Shown here one piece after another: positions 15,861 to 24,319 of a stretch of 39,431 bases of DNA. The notes beneath the pieces were generated by a model. The model did not search any database, was not told where the DNA came from, and saw nothing but the letters and a program-made list of their open reading frames with translations. Both the position numbers and the translations under genes were made by a program. The DNA comes from Clostridiales bacterium (lineage in GTDB: Bacteria > Bacillota > Clostridia > Oscillospirales > CAG-272). The stretch spans positions 1-39,431 of the forward strand of contig DURE01000052.1 in the NCBI GenBank assembly GCA_012837425.1, read 5' to 3'. Each line of letters opens with the position of its first letter. Position 1 is the stretch's first letter.

Positions 15861-16297
15861 TTGGTCTCCTCTGCTTTGGTGTCTGTTTCGGTGATATTTT
15901 CAGCTTCGGCGGGGCCGTAAAGCTTGTCGAGATTGTAGAATTCACGCGCCTGTTGGCTGAATATATGGACAATAACCGAGCCAAAGTCGAGCAGCACCCA
16001 CGACCCGTTCCCGCGCCCCTCGATTACCAGCGGGGGCAGGCCGCGAAGGCCGGTGCGGTACTCTAATTCATCGGTAAGCCCTTTTATCTGTGTGGTTGAT
16101 GTGCCGGTGCAGAGCACGAAATAATCGGCTATCGGTGTTTTGTCTGCCACAAACAGGACTCTGATGTCCCTGCCCTTTTTTTGGTCTAAAATATCGCGCA
16201 GTGCCTCTGCCAGCTCCTGCGGACTTGTGCCACTCAGCGAAGGAAGCTTCGCATACTGCTCGTTATCGTTGTATCCGCGGCTTATTGCTTCATTCAT
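15857..16297 (-). CDS. rsfS: Ribosomal silencing factor RsfS
   Basis: Binds uL14 and blocks subunit joining when nutrients are short. The protein has 146 residues. The family core runs from SPQELAEALRDILDQKKG through VLFVADKTPIADYFVLCTGTS, then VIEGRGNGSWVLLDFGSVIVHIF and REFYNLDKLYG. Compared with the usual 110-120 residues it has about 23 extra at the N-terminus and a polar acidic tail. ATG 16297 is supported by AAGGA at 10 nt; a TTG one codon upstream is less likely. It overlaps leuS by 4 nt and follows the LCP gene by 40 nt. The nadD-yqeK-LCP-rsfS-leuS order is common in clostridia. Confidence 0.95.
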   Translation of the reverse strand: MNEAISRGYNDNEQYAKLPSLSGTSPQELAEALRDILDQKKGRDIRVLFVADKTPIADYFVLCTGTSTTQIKGLTDELEYRTGLRGLPPLVIEGRGNGSWVLLDFGSVIVHIFSQQAREFYNLDKLYGPAEAENITETDTKAEETK

Positions 16298-16337
16298 CAA
16301 TAGGCCATCCTTTCTTTATTTTATAACGGTCCGCCCT

Positions 16338-17459
16338 CTAACGGTTGGTCATCGGTATTGATATGCCATTTTCGTTCACGTCGTCGGCCCGGTATTCCTC
16401 AATACTGTATTCGGTATCGCTGTAGATTGCCTCAAAACTCGGGTAATTTTTATTCGTAAAGCGTCGCCCGGCATCAAACCGCTCGGAGGGCACCGGCGCC
16501 CCGGCCGGATTGAGATATAAATTTACCGCTCTGAGCGCCGCTTCGCGGTTCAGGATATAGTACCACGTCCCGGCCTCGGTCTTTATCTCCTTGCCCGGCA
16601 TTGTCAGCATAACCACGTCGGAGGTGCGCATTGACAGTGCCTTCTGGGCAAAGGACAGGCATTCCGAGAAGGTCATGTCGGTCTTTATGTCGTCGAGCAT
16701 AAGGCTGATAATCGAGGGAACTTGTAAAATGCTCACCCCGGTCGTCATCTTCTCAAGGAAGGCCGCCATGAAAATCTTCTGCGCGTCAATCCGGTCTATA
16801 TCCCCTCTGACATAACCCGACCGAAAGCGCACAAACTGCCGGGCCCTCTCGCCGTCTAGCAGGTGCTCGCCCGCGTCAAGGCGGATATAAAGATTCTGGG
16901 ACGGGTCGCTGTATTCCATTTCATGCGGAATATTGACCCTCACCCCGCCTACAAGGTCGACCAGCTGGCCCAGGGCCGACAGTGTAAATTCAACCGTGTG
17001 GTCTATTTCAATTCCAAGCGCCGCCTCAAGCGCCTCGGCAAACCTGTCAATTCCGCCCAGGGCGCTTATAGCCCCGTTGATTTTCTTGTAGCTGCGCTCG
17101 GTGCAGTTAAAGTAGGTGTCCCGCGGAATCTGAACAATGTTTACCTTAAGTTTTTCGGTATCAAAGAAAACAAGCATTATAACGTCGGCAAGCCCCGACA
17201 CCTCGTCTTTGCCCGCGGCAAGATAAATATATGTGCTCCCCTGTCCGGCGGTGCCCGGCTCTGTGGCGTCGGAGGTGCCCAGTACAACCCCGCCGCCGGT
17301 ATCCCGGCCGTTGCTCTCAGGCACAAAACCAAAATGCCCACCGCTTTGCTCGGGCCTGGCATACATGAAAACCACGGCATAAATGACGATAAAGAGAAGC
17401 GAGATGAGCAGGGCTACAAAGGACAGCGGGAGATGACCCCCGGGGCGTTTCGGGTTCAC
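16338..17459 (-). CDS. LCP family (LytR-CpsA-Psr) glycopolymer ligase
   Basis: Membrane-anchored enzyme of the family that transfers undecaprenyl-linked glycopolymers such as wall teichoic acid to peptidoglycan. The 373-residue protein has a short basic cytosolic segment and one transmembrane helix (about 11-33). An extracellular linker and the LCP domain with ADVIMLVFFD, IPRDTYFNC, GGVRVNIPHEM and the arginine-rich FVRFRSGYVRGDIDRIDAQK follow. GTG at 17459 is the start, 9 nt after AAGGTG. It lies in the nadD-yqeK...rsfS run. In this operon an envelope-polymer attachment enzyme is transcriptionally linked to the dlt-like cassette upstream, which could decorate the same polymer (inference). 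The accepted polymer cannot be told. Confidence 0.92.
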   Translation of the reverse strand: MNPKRPGGHLPLSFVALLISLLFIVIYAVVFMYARPEQSGGHFGFVPESNGRDTGGGVVLGTSDATEPGTAGQGSTYIYLAAGKDEVSGLADVIMLVFFDTEKLKVNIVQIPRDTYFNCTERSYKKINGAISALGGIDRFAEALEAALGIEIDHTVEFTLSALGQLVDLVGGVRVNIPHEMEYSDPSQNLYIRLDAGEHLLDGERARQFVRFRSGYVRGDIDRIDAQKIFMAAFLEKMTTGVSILQVPSIISLMLDDIKTDMTFSECLSFAQKALSMRTSDVVMLTMPGKEIKTEAGTWYYILNREAALRAVNLYLNPAGAPVPSERFDAGRRFTNKNYPSFEAIYSDTEYSIEEYRADDVNENGISIPMTNR

Positions 17460-17571
17460 GGCAAAATCACCTTTCCTAAACGCGGTCCTGCCGCATTTAT
17501 GTAACCCGAAGCGGCGTGGAAATCAAGGAAGGTTATTCTCCCGCACGCATCCGCCCCGCCGCCTGCTTGCG

Positions 17572-18213
17572 TCAGGGCTCAATATGTTTATTTTTCAGGT
17601 CCTCAATTGCCTTCTCGGTGTCGGTATTTATTATGAATCCCCGCTCCCTGGCGTATTTCAGCTTTGACTCAAAAAGGGTTATCAGGGTGCGGTCAAGCAG
17701 CCCCTCGCGCTCCCCCGGGCTCACATCACCCGGCCGGGCGGCCCAAAATCCCCGCCTGACCTCAGCACAGCCGGCATGCTCCCGGCCTCCCTCGATAAAG
17801 TCGGCAAGGCAGAGAATCTTCTCGGGCAGCGTCATGCCGGCGCGCCCCGTGGTATGCCAGCGCACGGCGCTGATAATCAGAGGGTCGGCAAAGTCGGGAA
17901 ACTCAGCAGGAATCACGGCCGCGGCGGTTATGGCGTGAAGTACCGGCGGCAGATTTTTCTCGTCATCTCTTAGTATTATACCAAAATCCTCACATGTTTT
18001 CAACTGCTTTTCGTAAGAATATTCCTTTGTGAGGTCGTGCAGCCAGGCCGCCGCCACAATTTTCCCGGTCTGCTCCGGCAAGTATATCTCTGCTATTCGG
18101 GCGGCGGTCGCCGCGACCCCCTCGGTGTGCCGGAGGCGCTCCCCAGATAGCCTCGACTTGACCTCCCCGCGCAGTTTCCCGAGCATCTCTTGCGTTATCG
18201 GCTTGTCACACAT
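17572..18213 (-). CDS. yqeK: YqeK-type HD hydrolase (diadenosine tetraphosphatase)
   Basis: HD-domain protein of the YqeK family, shown in other Firmicutes to split Ap4A symmetrically to two ADP. It has 213 residues with the chosen start. Metal-ligand motifs: RLRHTEGVAATA, AAWLHDLTKEYS, HAITAAAVIPAEF and the late RWHTTGRAGM. ATG 18213 overlaps the end of nadD by 8 nt, the common nadD-yqeK arrangement; ATG 18228 is possible but equally weak in ribosome-binding site. The first 19 residues of the longest frame look non-homologous. A 112-nt gap separates it from the LCP gene without an obvious terminator. Confidence 0.92.
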   Translation of the reverse strand: MCDKPITQEMLGKLRGEVKSRLSGERLRHTEGVAATAARIAEIYLPEQTGKIVAAAWLHDLTKEYSYEKQLKTCEDFGIILRDDEKNLPPVLHAITAAAVIPAEFPDFADPLIISAVRWHTTGRAGMTLPEKILCLADFIEGGREHAGCAEVRRGFWAARPGDVSPGEREGLLDRTLITLFESKLKYARERGFIINTDTEKAIEDLKNKHIEP

Positions 18214-18820
18214 ATAGTTGGTTCTCATAAATATATTTCGCCACATCCCGGGGCAGATAATCAGACACATCCTCGCCGCGCATGATTTTTTCGCGGATTT
18301 CCTGCGAGGAAATCACAATCGGCTCGGCCTCAAGCTCGATAAAGGAAACCCCGTATTTTCTTTGGTATTCGGCGTTTTTCCCGGCTATTGCCCGGGCAAC
18401 CTCGGGGTCGTTTTCGCGGCGGATATAGACCGGCCGGCAGAGCGAAAAAATCGTTACAAATTCCCGCCATGTGTCAAAGCTCAGCAGCATGTCACTGCCG
18501 CAGAGGAAAAACAGCTCGCGCCCCGGGGAGGTGAGCGCGCGCAGGGTGTCGACCGTATAGCTGCGCCCCCCGCGCGCAATTTCCATGTCGGACACCACCG
18601 TCCGCTCAACACCCGCAAAGGCCAGCTCACACATTTTCAGCCGGTGATAAGGCTCGTCGGCCGGGTCGGCCTCCTTGTGGGGAGGCAGGTATGTCGGGAT
18701 GATTATAAGCTCGTCAAGTGCCATCTGCCCGACAAAGGCGGCGGCCGCCGCGATGTGTCCTTTGTGCACCGGGTTGAAGGTGCCGCCGTACACGCCGGTC
18801 CTTGTCTTTTTTTCTGTCAT
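18206..18820 (-). CDS. nadD: Nicotinate-nucleotide adenylyltransferase
   Basis: Makes deamido-NAD from nicotinate mononucleotide and ATP, a required step of NAD synthesis. The 204-residue protein has the nucleotidyltransferase signature GGTFNPVHKGH (residues 12-22), LIIPTYLPPHK and the C-terminal ISSQEIREKI motif corresponding to ISSTxIR. The start codon overlaps the yhbY stop by 4 nt (ATGA) and the end overlaps yqeK, so it is translationally coupled on both sides. Confidence 0.97.
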   Translation of the reverse strand: MTEKKTRTGVYGGTFNPVHKGHIAAAAAFVGQMALDELIIIPTYLPPHKEADPADEPYHRLKMCELAFAGVERTVVSDMEIARGGRSYTVDTLRALTSPGRELFFLCGSDMLLSFDTWREFVTIFSLCRPVYIRRENDPEVARAIAGKNAEYQRKYGVSFIELEAEPIVISSQEIREKIMRGEDVSDYLPRDVAKYIYENQLYV

Positions 18821-19104
18821 AATTCTATTCTCTTATTTGTTTTGGACTCGCGGTAGAGCACAATTTTGTTTCCAATCACGGTAACCACCTCGGCGCCGGT
18901 CGCGTCGGCCAGCCGTCGCGCCGCCTCCTCGGGCGTCATATCGCAGTTTTTCAGTATACTCAACTTGATAAGCTCCCTCGCCTCGAGCGCGTCGGACGCG
19001 GTCCTTATCAGATTCTCACTGATGCCGCCCTTGCCTATCTGCATTATGGTCTCCTGTACCGAGGCAAGGCCGCGCAGGTATGCCCTTTGTTTTGACGTTA
19101 GCAT
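18817..19104 (-). CDS. yhbY: YhbY/CRM-domain RNA-binding protein
   Basis: A 95-residue single CRM-domain protein associated with the assembling 50S subunit. Family marks are LTSKQRAYLRGLA at the N-terminus and the GxxG loop in QIGKGGIS. It continues with EARELIKLSIL and the C-terminal GAEVVTVIGNKIVLYRES. Its start overlaps rdgB by 7 nt and its end overlaps nadD by 4 nt. The yhbY-nadD-yqeK order is conserved across Firmicutes. Confidence 0.94.
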   Translation of the reverse strand: MLTSKQRAYLRGLASVQETIMQIGKGGISENLIRTASDALEARELIKLSILKNCDMTPEEAARRLADATGAEVVTVIGNKIVLYRESKTNKRIEL

Positions 19105-19727
19105 AAAAGTTCCCTTATCCTTTTGATTTCTTTAAGTTTTTCTGCAAGCGCCATGACTGCTACGGCGCGGTGGCTCACCTTGTTTTTCTCCTCAGAGGTA
19201 AGCTCGGCAAAGCTCTTGCCCAGCTCGTCATACCAGAAAAGCGGGTCGTACCCGAACCCCCCGCCACCGCGCTCCTCGCAGAGTATCTCGCCGGGCACCC
19301 TGCCGGTGACCACAAAATCGCCCTCCCCGCCGCCACCCGGATATGCACAGGCGATGCAGCAGACAAACTCGGCGTACCTGTCCTTAACACCTGTCATGTT
19401 TTTGAGCAGCAGGACGTTGTTGGCTCTGTCGCGCTCAGCAGGACTGCCCCCGCACCCGGCATACCTTGCCGACCTTATGCCCGGCTCGCCACCAAGCGCG
19501 GGTACCACCAGTCCCGAGTCATCGGCAATCGCCAAGTAGCCCGAAGCGGCGGTGGCCCGGGCCTTTATCATGGCATTTTCCTGAAAGGTCTCGCCGGTTT
19601 CCTCAATCTCGCCCAGAATCCCCACGTCGTCAAGCGACAGGAGCTTAATGCCCTCTATATGCTCGGCGAGCAGCGCCTCAAATTCTCTTATTTTGTTTTT
19701 ATTTCTGGTCGCAAGCACTATTTTCAA
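19098..19727 (-). CDS. rdgB: Non-canonical purine NTP pyrophosphatase (RdgB/HAM1)
   Basis: Removes dITP, ITP and XTP from nucleotide pools. The 209-residue protein has all family marks: ATRNKNKIREFE at the N-terminus, ETGETFQENAMIKA, IADDSGLVVPALGG and GYDPLFW. SHRAVAVMALAEKL stands near the C-terminus. It begins 13 nt after the MBOAT stop, so it is probably read from the same transcript as the dlt-like cassette, though an internal promoter cannot be excluded. Confidence 0.96.
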   Translation of the reverse strand: MKIVLATRNKNKIREFEALLAEHIEGIKLLSLDDVGILGEIEETGETFQENAMIKARATAASGYLAIADDSGLVVPALGGEPGIRSARYAGCGGSPAERDRANNVLLLKNMTGVKDRYAEFVCCIACAYPGGGGEGDFVVTGRVPGEILCEERGGGGFGYDPLFWYDELGKSFAELTSEEKNKVSHRAVAVMALAEKLKEIKRIRELLC

Positions 19728-19740
19728 AGGTCAGCCCCTC

Positions 19741-21330
19741 CTAAAACTGGTTGTAGATGAATTGTCTTGCGTCGTACCCGAAGCCGTAGGCTCCGAATAC
19801 CACCACCGACAAAAAGAGCAGTAAAAAGGCCGCAAACGAGGTAACCGGCCTCTTCCAAAGCCGCTCCCGGATATCCTTTTTACCATTCAGCCGGCTGGCC
19901 ACCCAGACAAGCAGGCAGCCTGAAAGCACGACAATATAGTCATGAATCCCAAGCCCGAGCACGCCTTTTGCGACCTTTGTCAGCTCGCCCCAGTTGGGGG
20001 TCGTGAAGATGCTCCCGAACATCCGGAAGGTCAGCGGCACGTCGCGGTAGCAGTCGAGTATGCGGATTGCCCCCATGAGCCAGAAGGTTCTTGCCGCCAT
20101 GAAAGCCGAGTAGCCTTTGGAGGCTGTCAGGCGCGGGGCGACTTTGCGAAAGCCATCGTAGAGCGGCTGTAGCTCCTGCGACACAAGAATCACAAGGCAG
20201 TTGAGCAGCCCCCAGACTATGAAATTCCACCCGGCGCCATGCCACAGGCCGGTGAGAAACCAGGTTATGGCACTCGCCAGATAAACCGGAATCCGCTTGC
20301 CGAGCGAATTTCCGAGCTTTCGCCGGCAAAATTTCGAGAGCCGCTGCATGGGCTGCGACACCGAGAGCGGGTAGAAGACGTAATCGGTAAACCAGGTACC
20401 CATGGTGATATGCCAGCGGCGCCAGTATTCCTTTGTGGACCTTGAGGAAAACGGGCGGTTGAAGTTCTCGGCAAGCTTAATTCCGAGCGCCTCGGCAAGG
20501 CCTATCGTGATGTCTATGCCGCCGGTAAAATCGGCGTAAATCTGTATCGAGTAGAAAAGAATGAGCAAAACCACATAAACGCCGCGGTACCCGGCGGGGT
20601 TCTCTATCAGCGCCATTACAGCCACCAAAATCCGGTCGGCTATGACCAGCTTCTTGAAATACCCCCATAAAACGCGCCAAAGACCCTGTATGAGGTTTTG
20701 AGAATCAAATTCATGTTCGGATACAAGCTGCTCCTGCAAATCGCCGAAGCGTGAAATCGGGCCTTGAATTAGCTGCGGGAAGAAGGAGACGAAAAGCGCG
20801 AGCTTAGCCGGGTTGCGCTCGGCCTTAACGCTGCCGCGGTATACATCGAGGAGATACCCCATCGTCTGGAATGTGTAAAATGAAATGCCGAGCGGCAGAA
20901 GGATGTTCGGGATATTCAACCCCTCGGCACCAAACCGACCGAGCACAAAATTGATGTTCACCACCGCAAAGGCGGTGTATTTCATCACCGCAAGCAGGCC
21001 GAAGCCGGCCAGAAGTCCGGCAATAAGGATGTAAAACCTGCGCTTCTTTTGCCCGGCTCTGTAGGTCTTGCGCTTGTCCTTTGACAGCAGGTCGCGGTTT
21101 GCCTCAAGATATTTTGACTCGGCCTTGGCGTTTCTGTCCATCAAAACGGCAGTCAGATATGCAGTTATTGTAGTGATTAAGATGAATATCAGGTATCCCG
21201 GACCCGACAAGCCGTAAAATATGTAGCTTGCCAGGGTCAGGAGTATCCACTGCATTTTTTTCGGTATGGTATAGTACAGAACCAGCAGCACTCCGACAAA
21301 GAGCAGGAATTCGTATGAAGTGAAGAGCAC
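19741..21330 (-). CDS. DltB-like membrane-bound O-acyltransferase (MBOAT)
   Basis: A 529-residue polytopic membrane protein with roughly ten hydrophobic segments. MBOAT marks are PLGISFYTFQTMGYLLDVYRG, FFPQLIQGPISRF, IYADFTGGIDITIG, EYWRRWHITMGTW with H307 and the catalytic H364 in TGLWHGAGWNF. In the Dlt pathway the homologue moves the D-alanyl group from the carrier protein across the membrane. In alginate or wall acetylation a relative moves acetyl groups. The neighbouring carrier and adenylating enzyme favour an aminoacyl donor. It starts 5 nt after the carrier protein stop. No SGNH/DltD partner is encoded in the window. Confidence 0.92.
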   Translation of the reverse strand: MLFTSYEFLLFVGVLLVLYYTIPKKMQWILLTLASYIFYGLSGPGYLIFILITTITAYLTAVLMDRNAKAESKYLEANRDLLSKDKRKTYRAGQKKRRFYILIAGLLAGFGLLAVMKYTAFAVVNINFVLGRFGAEGLNIPNILLPLGISFYTFQTMGYLLDVYRGSVKAERNPAKLALFVSFFPQLIQGPISRFGDLQEQLVSEHEFDSQNLIQGLWRVLWGYFKKLVIADRILVAVMALIENPAGYRGVYVVLLILFYSIQIYADFTGGIDITIGLAEALGIKLAENFNRPFSSRSTKEYWRRWHITMGTWFTDYVFYPLSVSQPMQRLSKFCRRKLGNSLGKRIPVYLASAITWFLTGLWHGAGWNFIVWGLLNCLVILVSQELQPLYDGFRKVAPRLTASKGYSAFMAARTFWLMGAIRILDCYRDVPLTFRMFGSIFTTPNWGELTKVAKGVLGLGIHDYIVVLSGCLLVWVASRLNGKKDIRERLWKRPVTSFAAFLLLFLSVVVFGAYGFGYDARQFIYNQF

Positions 21331-21335
21331 CTTCC

Positions 21336-21563
21336 TTATGCCTCGTCAATCTTCTTAATCAATCTTATTATTGCCTCGACAGAGTTGAAATTTTCAGGAG
21401 TAATCTCCTGCGCGGGAATCGAAATATCGTATTCCTGATTTATTTCGGTGATAAGCGTGACGATGTCGAGCGAGTCGAGTATGCCATCATCGACAAGCGC
21501 TGTCTCGTCCTCAAAGTTAGCTTCGGGGTGCAGTTCGCTCAGAATTTTCAGTAATGCCTTCAT
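21336..21563 (-). CDS. Acyl/aminoacyl carrier protein (DltC-like)
   Basis: A 75-residue carrier with the 4'-phosphopantetheine site S31 in DDGILDSLDIVTLI. Acidic overall, with the four-helix carrier pattern. The DSLD context and length match DltC and other stand-alone carriers. Its ATG overlaps the ligase stop by 4 nt and the MBOAT follows after 5 nt, so stoichiometric, coupled synthesis is likely. A fatty-acid ACP role is unlikely in this context. Confidence 0.92.
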   Translation of the reverse strand: MKALLKILSELHPEANFEDETALVDDGILDSLDIVTLITEINQEYDISIPAQEITPENFNSVEAIIRLIKKIDEA

Positions 21564-23074
21564 TTTTCGCTGTCCTTGTAAAGGTTTTTCAGTGCCTGCC
21601 GGTCGAGCTTACCGCTGGAGGTCAGGGGCAGTCTGTCAAGCCTCTTTATCTCGGAGGGCAGCATATAGCGCGGCAGGTTATCTTTAAGATATGCAAAAAG
21701 TTCCCCGGGTTCGGTTTCCCCGGCATAGTACAGGATTATTTTCTTGTTATCGCTGTCGTAGAGGCAGCAGGAGCGCGCGACCCGGTCGTGAGTGTCCGCG
21801 GCGGTCTCTATCTCGCCGAGCTCTATCCGGTGCCCCATGTGCTTTATCTGGCTGTCGCGCCGCGAGATGAAGACCAGCTCGCCGCGCTCGTTGATCCGCG
21901 CGATATCCCCGGTGCGGTAAACTATCTCGTGGTATGATTTGTTCAGCGGGTTCTGCACAAAGGCCTCGTCGGTTTTTTGCGGGTTGTTGTAGTACCCGAG
22001 CGTGACGCAGGTTCCGGCGATATAAATTTCGCCCGGCTCGCCCGGCGCGGCCTCCCGCCCGTCCTCGTCAATCAGCATGATTCGCGTATTTCTAAAGGGC
22101 CTGCCTATCGGGATAGTCCCGCCCTCGGGTACCCTGCCCTCAACCTTATACCAGCAGGACATTCCGGTGCACTCGGTGGGGCCGTAAAGGTTGTAAAACT
22201 CGGCGTCGGGCAGCGCGTTCTGCCAGATGTTAAACTGCTTTACCGGGAACACCTCGCTCCCGAAGGCTATTTTCTTTAGATACTGTGGGCGGACTGTATC
22301 GAGTGCCCCGAGTGCCGAGATTGTGCAGAGCGCCGAGACTACCCAGCAGATTGTGTTGATTTTATGTTCGTTTAGGTACTCGACAAGCGGTACCGGAAAC
22401 ATAAACAGCTTTTTGGGAATCAGATATGTCGTCGCGCCGTATTTCAGTGTGGTCATTATCTCCTTGAGCGGCGCGTCGAAGTGAAGCGGGGTCTGGTTGC
22501 CGAACACACAGTCCTCAGAGAGCCCCAGCGCATAGCAGAAGCTCTCGGTGTAATCAATTACCGAGCGGTGGCAGGCGGCGACCCCCTTCGGAACTCCGGT
22601 GGAGCCGGAGGTAAAGACAATGTATATCGGGTCGGTGTCTATCTGTTTTTCTCTTATTTGGGATAGCAGTTTCTCGTCCGGCGGGAAGTTGCGTATCTCG
22701 TCGAGCAAAAGCACCTCGGCCTGTCCGAGCCTTGTAGCTCTATCATAATTTGACCTGTCGGCAATTATCATTCGGGGAGCAAGCGAGCTGAATGTAGCCT
22801 TGAGCCTTTTCTCGGGCATCTCGGTGTCAACCGGCACATAAAAACAGCCGGCATACACCGCGCCGAAGAAAGCCGCGAGGACATTCGGGTGCCTGTCCAT
22901 CAAAATCATGACCGGCTCGCGCCTGTAACCCATAGCGGCAATACGGCTCCCTGCCGACTTTGCAGCCCTCTGCAATTCCCCGAAGGTGAGGCTGTCGGCT
23001 CCGTCCGAGAAGGCAATCTTTTCGGGGAGCCGGGCGGCGGTGGCCTCAAGATACTCAAGTATATTTGTGAGCAT
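21560..23074 (-). CDS. Amino-acid adenylating ligase, DltA-like
   Basis: Stand-alone adenylation domain of 504 residues that should activate an amino acid and load it onto the carrier encoded next. Core motifs: TSGSTGVPKG (155-164), A4 region HFDAPLKE with D200, YGPTE (297-301), TGD (388-390) and SRRDSQIKHMGHRIELGEIE. The catalytic lysine is K489 in SSGKLDR. D200 is the residue that holds the substrate amino group in amino-acid-activating domains, so a carboxylic acid without amine is unlikely. D-alanine is the default guess from DltA and the MBOAT partner; the pocket could accept another small amino acid. GGGAG precedes the ATG; 32 nt separate it from the transglutaminase-like gene. Confidence 0.9.
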   Translation of the reverse strand: MLTNILEYLEATAARLPEKIAFSDGADSLTFGELQRAAKSAGSRIAAMGYRREPVMILMDRHPNVLAAFFGAVYAGCFYVPVDTEMPEKRLKATFSSLAPRMIIADRSNYDRATRLGQAEVLLLDEIRNFPPDEKLLSQIREKQIDTDPIYIVFTSGSTGVPKGVAACHRSVIDYTESFCYALGLSEDCVFGNQTPLHFDAPLKEIMTTLKYGATTYLIPKKLFMFPVPLVEYLNEHKINTICWVVSALCTISALGALDTVRPQYLKKIAFGSEVFPVKQFNIWQNALPDAEFYNLYGPTECTGMSCWYKVEGRVPEGGTIPIGRPFRNTRIMLIDEDGREAAPGEPGEIYIAGTCVTLGYYNNPQKTDEAFVQNPLNKSYHEIVYRTGDIARINERGELVFISRRDSQIKHMGHRIELGEIETAADTHDRVARSCCLYDSDNKKIILYYAGETEPGELFAYLKDNLPRYMLPSEIKRLDRLPLTSSGKLDRQALKNLYKDSEK

Positions 23075-23106
23075 TATAACTCCCTGCTCCTATATGGTAA
23101 AACTGG

Positions 23107-24084
23107 TTAATCCAAATCATAGTATGGCTCAAGCTTGGGCGTCGGTGTGATAATCTCTTCGCAGACCCGGGGGAAGGTCGATCTGTCATAGGCGTAAAAG
23201 TGCTTACGCACATGGTTGTAGGCCATAATCTGGCGCTCGGTCATAAGGCACCCGCCGAGGTCGTAGTTCTGTTGAATTCTGGTCGAGTCGTAATGGTACC
23301 ACCGCGCCGCCTCGCCCTCGCCGCCGATGTTGACAAGGCTCCAGTAATGGGTCTCGGGGATAAGTCCCGGCGTGCGCCGGATGTCGAGGTTTTCAATCCC
23401 GAGCCGGTCGAGCAGAGCCTTTGAGGCTACAAAGTAGCTGTAGCAGTCGCCCGAGCCCGAGACAAACAGGGCATGGTAGGCCACGGCCCGCCAGTCCCCG
23501 CCCCCCTTTTCGGATACCCCCGAATACGAGATATGGCCTTTTACATACGCGCAGACCGCGCGGCATTGCTCTTCCTTGTTCATCCCCGGGCGTATGATGT
23601 TTTTGATAATCCCGTCAAGCGCTGCATTCAGCGTCTCAAGCGGTATTTCGGGCTCTATTACTCTGACAAAAATCGTGACCGAGCTTGAGTTCCCCGCCCT
23701 GTCGGTTGCGGTATATTTAACGGCATACTCGCCAATCTCAAGAAGGTTGACCTTGCTTGAATCTATCGTGAGGGATATCTCTTCGCTTGAGTCGACGTTG
23801 TCGACCACCCGGATACACTTGCGGTATGACACAGACTCGCCGACATAAACGGTCATATCCCGCGCGCCGATGATTTCGGGCGGCTGCGTGTCGCCGCTGA
23901 TGGTTCCCTGAGTTTCGGGCGGCCCGAAGGTCTCGGGGGCGCCGCTCTCACCCGAGAAGGCCGGCAGAACCCGCAGTGAGAGCGCGGCCGCAAAAACCAG
24001 CATGGCGGCCGCCGCCGCAAAAAGCGAGCAGAACGCCAGAATACTGTCGCGGCAAGGCCGCGCGGCCTCCCTTCTTTTGTGCAT
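23107..24084 (-). CDS. Membrane-anchored Ig-like and transglutaminase-like domain protein
   Basis: A 325-residue extracytoplasmic protein. After a basic start there is one hydrophobic anchor (about 14-40), then a Pro/Thr/Gly-rich linker. An Ig-like fold of DUF5011 type follows (about 68-142, PPEIIGARDMTVYVGE...YTATDRAGN). The C-terminal transglutaminase core (about 165-300) has a complete triad: C214 in SGSGDCYSYF, H246 in ETHYWSLV and D266 in WYHYDST. Such domains act as peptidases or acyl/peptide transferases; the substrate is unknown. ATG 24084 has GGGAG at 6 nt; the longer frame adds 19 unlikely residues. It is the first gene of the operon, whose promoter is at 24144-24172. It could act on the surface polymer or peptide modified by the following three genes (inference). 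Confidence 0.88.
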   Translation of the reverse strand: MHKRREAARPCRDSILAFCSLFAAAAAMLVFAAALSLRVLPAFSGESGAPETFGPPETQGTISGDTQPPEIIGARDMTVYVGESVSYRKCIRVVDNVDSSEEISLTIDSSKVNLLEIGEYAVKYTATDRAGNSSSVTIFVRVIEPEIPLETLNAALDGIIKNIIRPGMNKEEQCRAVCAYVKGHISYSGVSEKGGGDWRAVAYHALFVSGSGDCYSYFVASKALLDRLGIENLDIRRTPGLIPETHYWSLVNIGGEGEAARWYHYDSTRIQQNYDLGGCLMTERQIMAYNHVRKHFYAYDRSTFPRVCEEIITPTPKLEPYYDLD

Positions 24085-24143
24085 TGCAAACTCCCGTGTA
24101 TGGCCTTGGCACCGCACCGGGCGGCACCGATTAAGGTACAATG

Positions 24144-24172
24144 ATTATAGCACCCGCGGTATTTCTTGTCAA
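24144..24172 (-). promoter_or_regulatory. Consensus promoter of the dlt-like/LCP/leuS operon
   Basis: Minus strand TTGACA (24167-24172), 17-nt spacer, TATAAT (24144-24149), both perfect, about 60 nt before the transglutaminase-like gene. Diverges from the hydratase promoter 47 nt away. Confidence 0.93.
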
Positions 24173-24218
24173 CACAATAACCGCAACCCGGCAATCCCGG
24201 TTAAATTTAGGGCTAATA

Positions 24219-24247
24219 TTGACATGGCGGCGCCGACATGCTAAAAT
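24219..24247 (+). promoter_or_regulatory. Promoter of the hydratase-icd operon
   Basis: TTGACA (24219-24224), 17-nt spacer, TAAAAT (24242-24247), about 70 nt before the ATG at 24320. Confidence 0.8.
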
Positions 24248-24319
24248 ATTATATCGTATATTATAATTATTTCCGATAAAACCAAATGTATAAGACAAAA
24301 CACAAAGGATTTCCAAACA

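Noticed and set aside
21336-23074. Adenylation domain plus carrier as a nonribosomal peptide synthetase cluster
   Set aside because: No condensation, thioesterase or tailoring domains; the MBOAT partner fits a Dlt-type aminoacyl transfer system instead.
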